DNA from: Trema orientale
Taxonomy: Eukaryota > Streptophyta > Magnoliopsida > Rosales > Cannabaceae
Assembly (NCBI GenBank): GCA_002914845.1
Contig: JXTC01000405.1
Location: forward strand, 175,748-239,747
Direction: 5' to 3'
Length of the DNA stretch: 64,000 nt
Part shown: piece by piece, positions 12,211-24,023 of the stretch
Position numbering within the stretch: the first letter of the stretch is position 1
How the letters are laid out: every line of letters starts with the position of its first letter
Notes under the pieces: model-generated
Told to the model about the DNA's origin: nothing
Seen by the model: the letters and a program-made list of their open reading frames with translations, nothing else
The model's database searches: none
Program-made: the position numbers and the translations under genes

Positions 12211-13824
12211 ATGAGTGCACCTCAGAGCCGAAACATTGGACCTCCATTGATGAATCTCGTCAGATTTAAAGGATTTCCCATTCTGCAGCAACTTCATTTA
12301 GAAGAACAGTTGCTTCGAACCTCATCTGAGAATTGGTGCATCGTGAATGATGGAACTGATGACCCTACCATTGTCATGGGTATATCAGGGTAATTCCTGG
12401 ATCTGTGCTTCTATTTTGCATATTTTTAATTGGGAATGTTAGAGAATTCCATTGGCAACTCTCTGCAGGGGAGCCGCAGAGCTACTCGATATCAAATCTG
12501 TGTTACGAGACGGGATTCCTGTAATCAGGAGGTTTACTGGAGGTGGTACCGTTATTGTTGATAGTGGCACAGTATTTGTCACTTTGATATGCAACAAGGA
12601 GGCTGTTACAGGCTTACAACCTTATCCTCGGCCTATTATGTTCTGGAGTGGCCTTTTCTATGCCAAAGTGTTTCATGGAATTGGTGATTTCCATCTTCGT
12701 GAAAATGGTATCTAAATAAGACTTTTCAGTTTAAATTGCACTAATATTTTGCACATATATGCCATAGGTGTAATGTGAATGTGGGTGAAAATTTTGTTTT
12801 TTACTTGCTCATATTCGGTTTTCCAAGTTCTTCATTTAGTAATTTAGCACCAATATTTTGGTTTTGCTTGTTATTTATTAGATTACATCTCATGAATGTT
12901 TGTTTGTTTGATGTTATATTGAAGCCTTTAACTCGATATCCATTTATTTGAATGCTGCTAGAGAATGCATGTCTTTTCTGCGTTAATTAAATCTGAACCT
13001 AAGTACTTTAGGACAAAACATGCTCTCAAACAGAGTACTTGGTGCTATCTGGTTTTAGATTATGTATTTGGTACTCGCAAGTTTGGTGGGAACGCTCAAT
13101 CTATTACTAAAAATCGTTGGATCCACCACACGTCATTTTTGTGGGACTATGATGTCAGAAACATGGCCTACCTGAAACACCCTAAACGGGCTCCAGAATA
13201 TCGACTGGTATGCTATTAATTGATCTTCTTGTATTTATTTTTGGTCTTGTACACTTTGTTTCTTACATTTACTTGCATATGTACTTTCATGAGATGCCAT
13301 GATAATTTAGTCCCTATCTGTGTTTAGAAGTTGGGGTTAATATAATGTTTATTTGGGTTGAGTTGGCGCTTGTGCCATGCTGACTAGATCATGGAAGTAA
13401 AGGTTGTTTGGTGGGTTGAGTGATATATGCCAGCATAATGATGGCCAGTCTTTTGAATTGTCTTAAATTTTAATTTGCAATTATCTTTTGTTTTTTGTCC
13501 AGAATGACTTGTTGGAGTGTTATGTAGTCAACATGTTTGAATCTTGAATAATGTTCAAGAAACTTATTCTGATGGCAGGCAAGGGACCATTTAGAATTTG
13601 TATGCCGCATGAAGGAGTACATGCCAAGAGCAGTGTTCATTGACAAAACAGTTGAGGTGCTTGAAACCGATTTTTCTGTGAGATCCATAGAGCCCAATGG
13701 CTTGGCGTCTTTATTAAATACAGAATTTTGTCCCTCAACTAGGCTCTTGACCAGGCAAGAGTTGGAGGCTGTAGCTTTTGCTTCACAGGTTGAGAGCTCT
13801 CTCTCACTCGAAACAACTTCTTGA
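12211..13824 (+). CDS. LPLA: Lipoate-protein ligase A family protein
   Basis: Exons 12211-12389, 12469-12707, 13059-13207 and 13579-13824 join with GT-AG borders into 270 codons. The product belongs to the LplA/biotin-lipoate A/B ligase fold (Arabidopsis At3g29010 type), which attaches lipoate or octanoate to lysines of 2-oxoacid dehydrogenase E2 subunits and glycine decarboxylase H protein. Landmarks: RRFTGGGT at residues 80-87 (the RRxxGGG lipoyl-AMP loop), KFGGNAQ at 147-153 (the catalytic Lys lies in this K-x-G-G/S loop) and the adjoining NRWIHHTSFLWDYD. The start chosen is the ATG of MSAPQSRN; the frame is open a little further upstream but without another ATG. No obvious cleavable presequence is visible. 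The C-terminus ends in a low-conservation tail (QVESSLSLETTS). Length fits plant homologues. Confidence 0.9.
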
Positions 13825-14011
13825 GTCAGAGTTGATTCGTATCGATGGCAAAGGAGGTGCTTAAATCAAGCAAAGCACCTCCTGATATTTGAGCATGTGA
13901 TTCTTTGTTTTTTATTCCTTAAAAATTTCGATTTACTTGTAATAAGTAGATGACCGTTGAAGAAAGATACTGGCCTTATTTTGTTGGTCAGAAAGCAATT
14001 TTATGGAAAAT

Positions 14012-14083
14012 ACCTAAATTCTTGTTGACTTCTGTATTCTACATTAAAAGACCTAAATTCTTGTTGAGTTCTGTATTCGACAA
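14012..14083 (+). repeat. 39-bp tandem duplication downstream of the lipoate ligase gene
   Basis: ACCTAAATTCTTGTTGACTT and following bases recur after 39 bases (14012-14050 and 14051-14083) with two or three substitutions. It probably lies in or just beyond the 3' UTR. Confidence 0.7.
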
Positions 14084-14284
14084 ATGTAGAATAGTAAATG
14101 TGTTTGGTATATGTTGTTTAAGACACGTCTTCCATTACAAGTCTAAAATGAACAAGCGATGCTTGATCCGAATAATAATAATAATACTAATGACAACAAG
14201 CAATTATAAATCGTTTATAAAACTAAGACTTTCATTTAATGAAAAACTTAGAATTCCAAAACTATCCTCGACTTGATCTCGGTC

Positions 14285-14480
14285 GAAAATTATTGACTAT
14301 GTCCAAAAAGGCAAAGTGAAGGACGCGTGGCCGGAGAAGGTACTTGGTTGTCTATGTTTGACTGGAGTCAAAACTTTTCGACTGCGGTCGAAAACTCTCG
14401 ATTGGAGTCGAGCTACTGGTCGAAATGGCGTTTGACGATGGTCAAAATTTTTGACCCCACTCGAACGGAGGCGCAACCAC
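14285..14480. repeat. Second cluster of GTCRA/TYGAC palindromes
   Basis: Units such as GAGTCAAAACTTTTCGACTG, GGTCGAAAACTCTCGATTGG and GGTCAAAATTTTTGACC repeat at 25-30 base intervals. The layout is that of the 8400-9475 array, but many copies carry GTCGA instead of GTCAA. The surrounding DNA has no coding sequence. Confidence 0.5.
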
Positions 14481-15103
14481 ATTCGATATTGGTGATAGTG
14501 CCAGGATGTTGCAGGTGACAGTAGTGGCAATAACAGTTTGGGGCTTGTTGGAGAAGAATGTAACTAGTTATTTGACCATTTTTTGGCCCAAAACTTAGTA
14601 TACGAATAAGGTCAAAAATTTATACTTAAATGTCCAACTCACTTCATAACAAAAATAGAAATACAATATATTCCACTACTAAAGCTTTAAAAAAAATAAA
14701 CATTTAACCATAATTTTTAAAATATGGATATCTATTTAAATTAATTTAAAAAATTGGTCATCCACTAAATTTTTTCAAAAATTTTCTCAAAAATATTTTG
14801 TACAAAATAAGTATTCAAGTAATTCTAGATATGTGATATGATATGAAAGATTAGTCAAAAACATTTATGGATGGTCACTTTTTTCATCACGGGGGCTTTA
14901 ATGGACTGACCCGTAGGTGTAACTAACTCAGTTATTTTATAATAAGCAAATCTGAATATATCAATTGGTATACATGATACATTCAGCCATTCAGCAATTG
15001 ATATACTGGCGCGGCCTAATTTTGCAACGCGAGTACTGTATATATGATTTGGTTACGTATATTTATTGTATTAGTAGCTGCATATTACATTAATTTTAAT
15101 AAA

Positions 15104-15225
15104 ATCTTCGAGAGATTTGGATCCTCTGTCTAAAATCCCTGTCCCATTCCCTGTCTAGCCTACGAGAGAGAACCACCTCATTTAAATGAGTTAAATTGCT
15201 TGTAACGGAGTTTGGGGGCTTAACG
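15104..15225 (+). repeat. Left arm of a 2.15-kb inverted-repeat structure
   Basis: About 110 bases (including CCTGTCTAGCCTACGAGAGA and TTAAATTGCTTGTAACGGAG) recur in inverse orientation at 17136-17258, with only about 15-20 mismatches by eye. The span between them has no coding sequence and contains another MITE and a long TA run. This may be a non-autonomous DNA transposon with long terminal inverted repeats; I did not find a convincing target duplication. Confidence 0.6.
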
Positions 15226-16118
15226 TCTGCTTCATCCTTTGAAACTCTCCTCTCTCCTTTTAAGAAACAACAATAAAGTATTTTTCTATTAAATTTAAAC
15301 TTTTTAAGTTTAATCCATTCAAAATTAGATTAATTATTTCTCTAATTCTTAAATATCATCATTCTATTTAATTTTAAATTTCTTATAATTTATCTTCATC
15401 TCTTTTACTTTTATATTTTTTCCCCCTAACTTTTATCAACAACTTATATTTTCCTTAAAATTTATTTGGTTTAAATAACTAGCAACTGTTATATCTTATT
15501 AGGCAATATATTAAATTAGAAAAAATAATTTTATATTAGATATATGTGATATTTGTGTGTGTATTTATACACATATTTTTTTGGAAGATTGGTCTAAATT
15601 AATGTTTTATATTTGTATTTTTAAAAGGTTTTTCAATTCACTCACATATTTTTATTAAAAAAAAAAATTCACCCACATATTTAGTTTTGACATTTTATTT
15701 GTAATACAAATGTATTATGTAAAGAGATACATGTTTATAAATTTTATATCATTTTTGTTTTCTTCTCCTAGTTTGTAAATTTTATAAAATAAGAGAGTTT
15801 TTAGTCTCTAATTTGGAAGATATTTTAAATAAAAATTGCACTCATTATTCTCTAAATGAGAAAACGGTGATACTATAACATCAAATAGAGTAAGAATTAC
15901 TTTTACATATCTTATTACAATTACAAAGTTAAGAAAACTAATTTTAGATTATAATCTAAATGTTAAAGATTAAACTTAGAAAAATATGTAAGCAAATTAA
16001 CCTTTATCAAATTTTAATATAAGTTAGTTTAAAATTTTGATCTCTATATTTGTCCCCCCTAAAATATTTTTCTAACTCTGCCACTAATTGTGAAGCGATT
16101 GAATTTCACAAACCGATC

Positions 16119-16120
<2 letters not shown>
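15226..16120. other. Interior of the inverted-repeat structure, left part
   Basis: AT-rich, no open frame of note and no recognised element. Confidence 0.5.

Positions 16121-16123
<3 letters not shown>

Positions 16124-16200
<77 letters not shown>
16124..16200. repeat. (TA)n microsatellite
   Basis: About 77 bases of nearly pure TA dinucleotide. It creates a spurious Ile-Tyr open frame. Confidence 0.95.
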
Positions 16201-16204
<4 letters not shown>

Positions 16205-16524
16205 GATGTTTCAAAGGAGATTTTTGTTTTTGCTCCATGGATGGGTAAAATTATCAAGTTGAATATAACCTACAATAGCAAGTAATTNATAAACAATAGA
16301 ATGAAAAAAAAGAAAAAACAATGAAAAAGGGATTGAAAAAAAAAAATTCCAACTCATAGGTCACATATAGGTTACTAATTTTTTAAGTCATAAATATTTA
16401 ATTAGATTTTTATTTTTTGATAAAATTATTAATATCATTATAACCATCAGATTAAAATCCAATGGTTTAAATGAAAGTATCCATCAATAGAGCAAAAACA
16501 AAAATCTCTATTGAAACATGACTC
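16201..16524. mobile_element. MITE inserted in TA-rich DNA
   Basis: Ends are inverted repeats of about 45 bases: GGGTGATGTTTCAAAGGAGA, then TTTTTGTTTTTGCTCCATGGATGG, against the reverse complement of the right end (GAGTCATGTTTCAATAGAGA, then TTTTTGTTTTTGCTCTATTGATGG). Both sides are TA runs, so a TA target duplication is plausible but cannot be shown. A single N at 16288 lies inside. Related ends occur at about 51642-51730 and 5471-5521. Confidence 0.65.
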
Positions 16525-17135
16525 ATATATATATATTTTACAATATGGCACGGGTTTGGAAAGAACGAAAATTTGATCATCGGAAGAAATTTATATTGAT
16601 GAGTATTCGGGAGAAACTTTATAGTTTTGAAAGAAAAATTTTAAATTAACCAAGCGCTAAGGACCAGTAACCTTTCTTCTAAACTTGACAACTGTGTCAA
16701 TGTAAATTATTGTTTAAGCTCAACAGAAACTTTAATTCCTAATTGATCAAGGCTGTCATTTATATTTCACCGACAAGCTGAGAGAATATTTTACAGTGTA
16801 TTTTTAGATTCCGCAAGCAAAGAGGAGACTTTCTTCCCCCCCACGAAATAACAGTACCAATTTCTTCTCTATCCGTTAAGAGGTTCGGTATTGCATATTA
16901 TACTTAATAACTTAAAATAAAATATGGAGGCGGTGATCAGCAAAATCAGTTAGATGGATTGATGAAATATGTAACTGGATTGAATAAATATGTAACTGGG
17001 GATGGGTAAAGGGAGTCAATAAGAAGCGTCACATCTCACCAACTTTAGAGGAGAAGGGGCCAAACTGGGTTTGGGAGTGCAGTTCAATCGACAATCGTTG
17101 AAGAAAAGTAAAAATTGAAAAGTAAAAAAAACACA
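16525..17135. other. Interior of the inverted-repeat structure, right part
   Basis: AT-rich non-coding sequence without a recognised feature. Confidence 0.5.
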
Positions 17136-17258
17136 CATTAAGCTCCTGACTCCGTTACAAGCAATTTAACTCGTTTAAATGAGGTGGCTCTCTCTCATAG
17201 GCTAGACAGGAAATGAAACAAAAATTTTGGATAGAGGATCCAGATTTATCTTGAAGAT
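17136..17258 (-). repeat. Right arm of the 2.15-kb inverted-repeat structure
   Basis: Inverse copy of 15104-15225: the GGATCC and CTGTCTAGCC blocks and TTAAATTGCTTGTAACGGAG are shared. Confidence 0.6.
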
Positions 17259-17774
17259 GTCTCTAATTGATCTAGCTTATTGGTCGATTGAGGCATATTT
17301 TCCTCATTAATTATTGCACTTAGACTAGCTATACTGTATATGTTAATGAGTGTGGTGGCATTCGATTGATTATTATTGAATCTTTCCCTCTCCTAAATCA
17401 GTTAGCTTGCTTAACTCCGGGTTCTCTCCTCTTGTACACTTGCAAAAACTTCATAACCTTAGAAACAAACAAACAATAGTAGTACTTAATTAATTACGGG
17501 AAAATAAAAAAAGAGCCAAAGTTTAATTTTTTTTTTAAAAAAGCAGCAGTTTTATTTGACTTATATAACACGTACAAAACCCAAACTACAAATAGTTCGA
17601 AGCTTCGATATCGCTGCTTTTAGTTTAGGGACTACATCTACGTACTGGTCATTATTATATGTAAGTACTTCGGTCCCACATGATCCTAAGACAAACCGAA
17701 CACTGATCACTCATAAAACACCTAAACTAAACTTATAGTAGCAGCAGTTTTATTTGATTACATATAGATATTAT

Positions 17775-18281
17775 TATTAGATGTACATAATGGATTATTA
17801 AATCAAATATAATCTCAGAATCTATCATGCCAAATTGTCAGAAAAAAATTTGTTGAGAGAAATCCGTGACTAACCTGAATCCATTGAGTTTGACAGCAAA
17901 TGATATGATCACGTAAGCGGAAGCTATTAATTGATTAGAGCCTGAGGGTAGAAGGTCTTCCACATCCAGAATACTCTATGTATGCTCAATGGGAACTCTC
18001 TCTATTGATGGAGGTAGAGGAGAAGAACATACGTTCTATTTGGCTTGGAAACCAAAACCCTATAGTTATGTCTTTATATACTAGTCACCAATAGAGACCC
18101 CATCAATTCTTATTGGACTAGGATTAGGTAACCACACATTACATAGTTCATACTAAATAGGTAACTTCCTGAGCTCTCAATTAGATCACTTAATGGCCTC
18201 ACTCAATTAGACAGCCCTAATATTATATAATTGCTATAAAACTATATGGCCCATTTTTGGTTATAAACGTATAACCTAACA
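17775..18281 (-). repeat. 3' LTR of the Copia element
   Basis: 507 bases; TATTAG...CTAACA on the plus strand (the first base pair of the TGTTAG terminus is mutated). Matches 24024-24531. Confidence 0.93.
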
Positions 18282-18294
18282 ATCTCCCACTTGG
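18282..18294 (-). promoter_or_regulatory. Polypurine tract of the Copia element
   Basis: The minus strand reads AAGTGGGAGATTG immediately before the 3' LTR. This is the usual plant Copia plus-strand primer form (GTGGGAGATTGTTAG). Confidence 0.8.
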
Positions 18295-18736
18295 GCTACA
18301 TGGGCTTTTCAGAGACAATTATATAATGAAAACTTGAGTGCACACTTTATTGCTGTCAGTTAAGAAATTACCCCTTAAGACAATTTGAACCATTTTGTAT
18401 ATCAACATGAAACCAAAGCGGCCTTCATTGTACTTAGGTAGGCAACTAAACCTATCAATGATTATCAAATTAATACACGCAATGACACAGATCAAGTATG
18501 GATGTGTGGCATAGAAATTACGCGAAAAGTAATCTTACATGCCTATTTCCATTTGGTCCTACTTTATGATTTCAACGAATCAACCTTAGTCTTTCTCTTT
18601 ATGCAAAATCGCAACTTTATGCAAAACAGCAGATAGAAAGAAAATAAAATATAAATTCAGAGTATAAAGAAAACCATCACTTTATTGATATCAAATAACA
18701 AATATGTCTATCAAAAAAGAATTAATCTAACTCCCA

Positions 18737-21700
18737 CTAATCCTGAACATCTTTAAATGGTACAACACCCATATGAGCAGTATGCTCATGAAATACCTTA
18801 GGCACTAGACCTTTAGTGAGCGGATCCGCAAACATGGAATTAGTTCCGATATGTTCTATAGACATTAAATGACTCTGAACTCTTTCTTTAACAACTAGAA
18901 ACATAATATCTATGTGTTTAGACTTTGACGAGCTTCTATTGTTATTGGAATATAGAACAACGACTATATTATCATAATAAATCTTCAATGACCTCTTAAT
19001 GCCATCGATAATTCGTAGCCCGGTGATAAAATTCTGCAGCCATATCCCGTGATTCGATGCCTCATGGCAAGCTATAAACTCTGCCTCTATGGTGGATGAA
19101 GCTGTGAGCGTTTACTTAACACTATTCTATGATACAGCTCCTCCGGCAAGTAAGTAAATATAGCCTGAAGTGGATCTCTTACTATCTAGGCATCCAGCAT
19201 AATCAGAGTCGGAATACCCCACGATCTCCAAGCGATCAGATCTCCAATAAAGTGAGCATGTAATCTTTTGTTCTCTGTAAATACCGTTAAAACCCTCTTT
19301 GCTACTGTCTAGTGATCCATACTAGGGTTACTTAAATATCTGCCTAACACTCCAACTATGTACGCTATATCCAGATGCGTACACACTTGAGCATACATCA
19401 GACTCCCTCCTGCAGATGCATAAAGGATCTTCTGCATTTCTTTAGCTTCAAACTCATTCTTAGGTCATTGAATGAGACTGAATTTATCACCCTTAGCAAT
19501 GGGTGTATCTCCTGGGGCACATTTGCTCATGCCAAACCTATCAAGCACTTTTTCGATATAGCTCTTTTGTGATAATCCAAGAATGCCTTAAGAGTGATCT
19601 CGGTGTATTTTAATCCTTAATACAAAAGAGGCGTCCCCAAGATCTTTCATCTCAAATTTGTTTGATAGAAATCTCTTTGTTTCGTGCAGTAAGCCTATAT
19701 CATTGCTTGCTAAAAGTATGTCATCGACATACAAAACTAGAAAAATACATTTGTTGCCACTGAACTTGTGATAAATGCATCCATCTACTGAATTTTTCTC
19801 AAAACCGAACGAGGAAATAACTTGATGGAACTTATGATACCATTGACGAGATGCTTGTTTGAGACCATAGATGGATTTCTTTAGTTTACAGACCATAGAC
19901 TTTGGATCTCTGGTTATAAAGTTTTCTAGTTGTTTCATATAAATTGTTTCCTCAATATCACCATTGAGAAACGCAGTCTTTACATCTATTTGATGTAGCT
20001 CCAGATCAAAACGGGCTACTAGTGCCATAATTATTTTGAAAGAGTCTTTCGAAGAAACTAGAGAGAAAGTCTCTTTATAGTTAATGTCTTCTTTCTGAGT
20101 GAAACCCTTGGCAACTAAACGAGCCTTATATCTCTCGATATTGCCTTTAGAATCCTTTTTGGTTTTAAAAATCTATTTACAACTAATAGGTTTCTTTCTT
20201 GCTAACAATTCGACAAGTTCCCAAACGTCGTTGTCTTTCATAGATTTCATCTCATCTTCCATGGCAGCAATCCACTGTTGGGATTTTGAACTCTGTTTGG
20301 CTTGAGTGAAATTGATTAGATCATTTTTCACTCCTATATCAAACTCATGTTCTAGGAGATAGATGACATAATCATCCGGAATCGCACTTCTCCTTTCCCT
20401 AGTAGATCTCTTTAATGGCACTTCCTCTTGAGGTTATTGAGGTTGTTCTTCTAAAGCAACTTCCTCATGTAGGACAGGGAGTTGAGGAATATTATCTTGA
20501 ATTTCTGGATTTACTTCTTGAATAATGTCAGGCAAAGGAGCCTGATCGCCTCCAATAGCAACTGTAGGAAGAAAAACAAATTCTTCTTCGAAGACAATAT
20601 CCCTTACCTTATCTTTCCCCCCAACCTCAATATTCTCAAGGAATCTCGTATTACCCATCTCGAAAAAGGACCTATTAGAGGGATCGTAGAATTTAAAATC
20701 TCTAGATCTTTCAGCATAGCCAACAAAATAGCAGCTTATTGTTCTTGAGTCCAGTTTCTTCTCATGTGGTCTGTATGGCCTTGCCTCAGCTGGACAACCC
20801 CAAATATGCAAGTGCTTAATACTAGGCTTCTTGCCTGTCCATAGTTCATATAGAGTTTTAGCTACTAATTTTCTGGGTACTCTATTAAGTATATAAACTG
20901 CAGTCTTAAGTGCTTTTTCCCAGAGTGATTCAGGTAAAGAGGAATGATTAATCATGCTCCTTATCATGTCCTTAAGTGTTCAGTTTCGTCACTCAGTAAC
21001 ACCATTCATGCTAGGTTTTCTTGGCATTGTGTATTATGGGACGATTCTACATTTCTCTAGGTACTGGGCAAAGGGTCCTAGACGTTGTTCACCAGATCCA
21101 TCATACCTACCATAGTATTCACCACCACGATTGGATTTGACGGCTTTAATTTTCTTGTCGAGTTGATTTTCAACTTCGGCTTTGAAAGCTTTAAATACGT
21201 CAAGGGATTGTGACTTCTAATGAATTAAATATAGATACCCATAGTGAGAGTAATCGTCTATGAATGTGATGAAATACTATTGGCCATTCCATGAAGCCGT
21301 AGGGAATGGTCCTCAGATGTCAGTATGTATTAGTTCTAAGACACCGGAACTCCTATTAGCACCTAATTTACGCATATTTGTCTGTTTACCTTTAATGTAC
21401 TCAACACAAACTGTGAAGTCTGTGTGGTCAAGTGGGTCAAGAATTCCATCTGATATAAGACGCTGTATTCTCTGTTTAGAGATGTGACCTAATCGCTTGC
21501 CATAACATAGTGGAATTCTCAGTAGTTTTGCGTTTTGTACCACATTTCTCGACATACAAAGTTTTATTAATTGAGGTAACAGTGTCAACTTTATATAGGT
21601 TATAAATCAAAGTACCAATTGCAAGTATATTGGAATTATAAAAAAGACTAAATTTATTATTTCCAAATGAACAAGAGTAACCTGATTTATTCAAAACTAA

Positions 21701-21960
21701 AATGAAAATTAAATTCCGTCTAAATGACGGTACAATGAATGTCTCATCTAAATCCAAAAATAAACCTGAAGCTAATTGCAACCTAAATAGACCTATTGCC
21801 TCCACTGTAGTTGTACCGTCGTTGCCCACATAGATATATTTTTCAGTATCACTTGGCAGACGACTCTTCAGACAACCCTGCATAGACACACTTATGTGAG
21901 TAGTGGCACCGGTATCCACCTACCAAGTATAATTAGGTACAGAAGCAAAATTAACCTCAA
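18737..21960 (-). pseudogene. Copia pol pseudogene (protease, integrase, reverse transcriptase, RNase H)
   Basis: Protease: WWVDTGATTHISVS, about 21890-21925. GAG-pre-integrase and integrase core pieces: 21313-21588 and 20434-20967, the latter with [20 protein letters not shown] and [18 protein letters not shown]. Linker: 20173-20421 (STRERRSAIPDDYVIYL). Reverse transcriptase: 19588-20028, with DVKTAFLNGDIEE and the YVDD active site at 19720-19731. RNase H tail: 18737-18988 (MFADPLTKGLVPKVFHEH). Breaks are visible: a stop replaces the Trp expected before IFKTK at about 20170, a stop follows QPQ at 20434, and frames change between segments. The catalytic YVDD and DTGA motifs survive, but the polyprotein cannot be made in one piece. 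Confidence 0.9.
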
Positions 21961-21999
21961 AACAGATAAAATTGAGAAGCTTACCCTTCTTGACATGCC

Positions 22000-22800
22000 A
22001 GGCAGCGTACTTGGGATATTCCTTCTTCACATGTCCTGCCTTCTTGTAGAAGAAACAAGCTGAATCATCATCTTGTTTCTTTTATACTTTAGTATGTGAA
22101 GTCCCAGATGCAGCTCCTTTATCCTTAGTCCTTTTTCTTTTCTTATCTTGAGAGGCTGTTGCTAAATGAGCACTCTCTGTCTTATCTTGCTTCAATCTAT
22201 CTTTTTCTTGCACACATTGAGATATGAGCTCATTAAGAGTCCATTTTTCTTTCTGGGTGTTGTAGCTCACTTTGAATTGACTGAATTGTGGCGGAAGAGA
22301 TAGTGGAACTAATTGCACGAGCAAGTCATCCGACAGCTCTAACTTTAGTACTTTTAGTTTTGAAGCCAGATTGGACATCTCCATGATATACTCCCTGATG
22401 TTCCGTTTACCTTTATAACGCATAGCAAGTAAATTGCTCAGCATGGTACTTGTTTCTGCTTTTTCATTCTTTTGGAAACGTTCCGCAATTGCGTCAAGGA
22501 ATGCCTTAGCATTATCAACCTCTGGCACAGCGCCCCTAATGGTCTCAGGTATAGAATGTTTCATGATCATAAGACTCATGTGATTAGAACATTCCCACTG
22601 CTCAAAGTTCTTAACATCCATATCAGAACTTTCTTCCGTAATAGCAGCAGGTTATTCTTTCCTGAGTGCAAGGTCCAAATCTATGCAACCGAGCACAATC
22701 ATAACGTGCTCTTTCCACTTCTTGAAGTTTGTGCCGTTAAGCACATGAATTGAATTTAAATTAGCAGATATGCTTGAAGCAGAAACTGAACAGAGAACAA
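22000..22800 (-). pseudogene. Copia gag pseudogene
   Basis: The minus strand encodes a UBN2/Retrotran_gag domain: HVLNGTNFKKWKEHVMI at about 22720, a premature stop after LALRKE (about 22655), then the open run 22621-22082 including SNHMSLMIMKHSIPE and NIREYIMEMSNLASKLK. A stop follows. The zinc knuckle at about 22020-22065 reads CFFYKKAGHVKKEY: the second and fourth metal-binding Cys of the CX2CX4HX4C motif are both Tyr, so zinc binding is lost. Confidence 0.9.
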
Positions 22801-22924
22801 AAGCAAAAATAACAACTCACATTAATGATATTATCATAAATTAAGCATACAATAATAAGATATACTAGTATGACATCAAACATATAAGGTGGACTTCCAT
22901 CACAAGATACCTAGAACAAAATCA

Positions 22925-23130
22925 ATAAGCCTTCCTTTGGGCCGACTTATCAACTTGTAAGTAGTACTCTTCAGTGCAGTAATCAAATATTGACAGTAAA
23001 TTTTGTAAGACAGCAAATCTTCTTTTGGGCCGATTTACTGTCCATATGGAAACTTAATAACCATCACATATCTATTACTGCAGGTGTATTCATTGTTCGG
23101 CCAAATAATCACCTTCTTTTGGGCCGGTAA
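22925..23130 (-). repeat. TTTGGGCCGA repeats in the Copia leader
   Basis: CTTCCTTTGGGCCGA, CTTCTTTTGGGCCGA and CTTCTTTTGGGCCGG occur three times, about 95 bases apart, on the plus strand between the leader palindromes and gag. Function unknown. Confidence 0.7.
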
Positions 23131-23547
23131 TTATTCGTATGAACAATAAACACACAATCATTCGAATATTTCAAAATAAATAAATCCACACAATAGAGGT
23201 TACTTTGGCAACATGTTGTTTCAACTTATCTATTTCAAAATATTTAAACACATTGTGCAAAGAAAAGAATAACCAAAGTGCCTAGAATATTAAACTGAAA
23301 ATTTCAATGCACAAATCTTTATAGATGACCGACTGAGTTTTAAGCACTTTTATCAACTCTTAAAACCAAATAGATTTCTCAACAGATAAAGTGTGGGTCG
23401 TACTGAAGTTGGGTTGAGAAAACAAAACTGATCGGTTAAGTTTCAAGTTGGAACTCCTTGAATTGAGTCATTTAATTCTACCCAAAACGGATACCGTAGA
23501 CCTCAATTAGGTCAAAAAAACGACCTAAAAAAAAAAATTCTGAACCT

Positions 23548-23755
23548 AGGTGGTGGCACCGCGGCGCCACATACTGGCGCCGCAGTGCCATCGTGATGTA
23601 TGGTGGCGCTACAGCACCACGCCACTTACGTGGCGCCGCTGCGCCAGTGCCACGTGCGGCTTGAGTGTGGCGCTGCAGTGCCATTGATTGGCGCCGCAAT
23701 GCCAGCTCTCTGTTCTGGGTGCCGCAGCGCCACCAATATGGCGCCGCAGTACCAA
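23548..23755 (-). repeat. GC-rich palindromic module repeated about eight times in the Copia leader
   Basis: TGGCGCCGCAGTGCCA and close variants recur about eight times at 20-30 base spacing. Each is an imperfect palindrome (TGGCGC...GCGCCA). This block is strikingly GC-rich inside an AT-rich element. It lies between primer site and gag, in what would be the untranslated leader of the genomic RNA. Confidence 0.85.
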
Positions 23756-24005
23756 GTTGCGGCCTTAGTGTAAATTACCCGATTTTAAAATTGGGTGACT
23801 CAAACCTGATGCGATATTTTCGTCATAATCTGCAAACTTTATGACCCAAAACTCAGAATTCAACCCTCAAACACTCAATATCTCAATAAAATCATGAAAA
23901 ATTCATCAATCATACATGTTATACCTGAACCCTAGAAAGCTAAATAGGTAATGATATCACAAAATAGAGACATACATGATTATCCTAAGTAATTTAACAT
24001 GATTT

Positions 24006-24021
24006 TCTGCTCCTGATACCA
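24006..24021 (-). promoter_or_regulatory. Primer-binding site (initiator tRNA-Met type)
   Basis: The minus strand reads TGGTATCAGGAGC two bases after the 5' LTR. It matches the tRNA-iMet primer site TGGTATCAGAGC with one extra G. Confidence 0.85.
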
Positions 24022-24023
24022 CT

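Noticed and set aside
16050..16262. 70-codon open frame with an Ile-Tyr run
   Set aside because: It is the translation of the (TA)n microsatellite, not a gene.
18737..22621. Separate open frames as independent host genes
   Set aside because: All are pieces of one Copia gag-pol between two LTRs with a matching target duplication.
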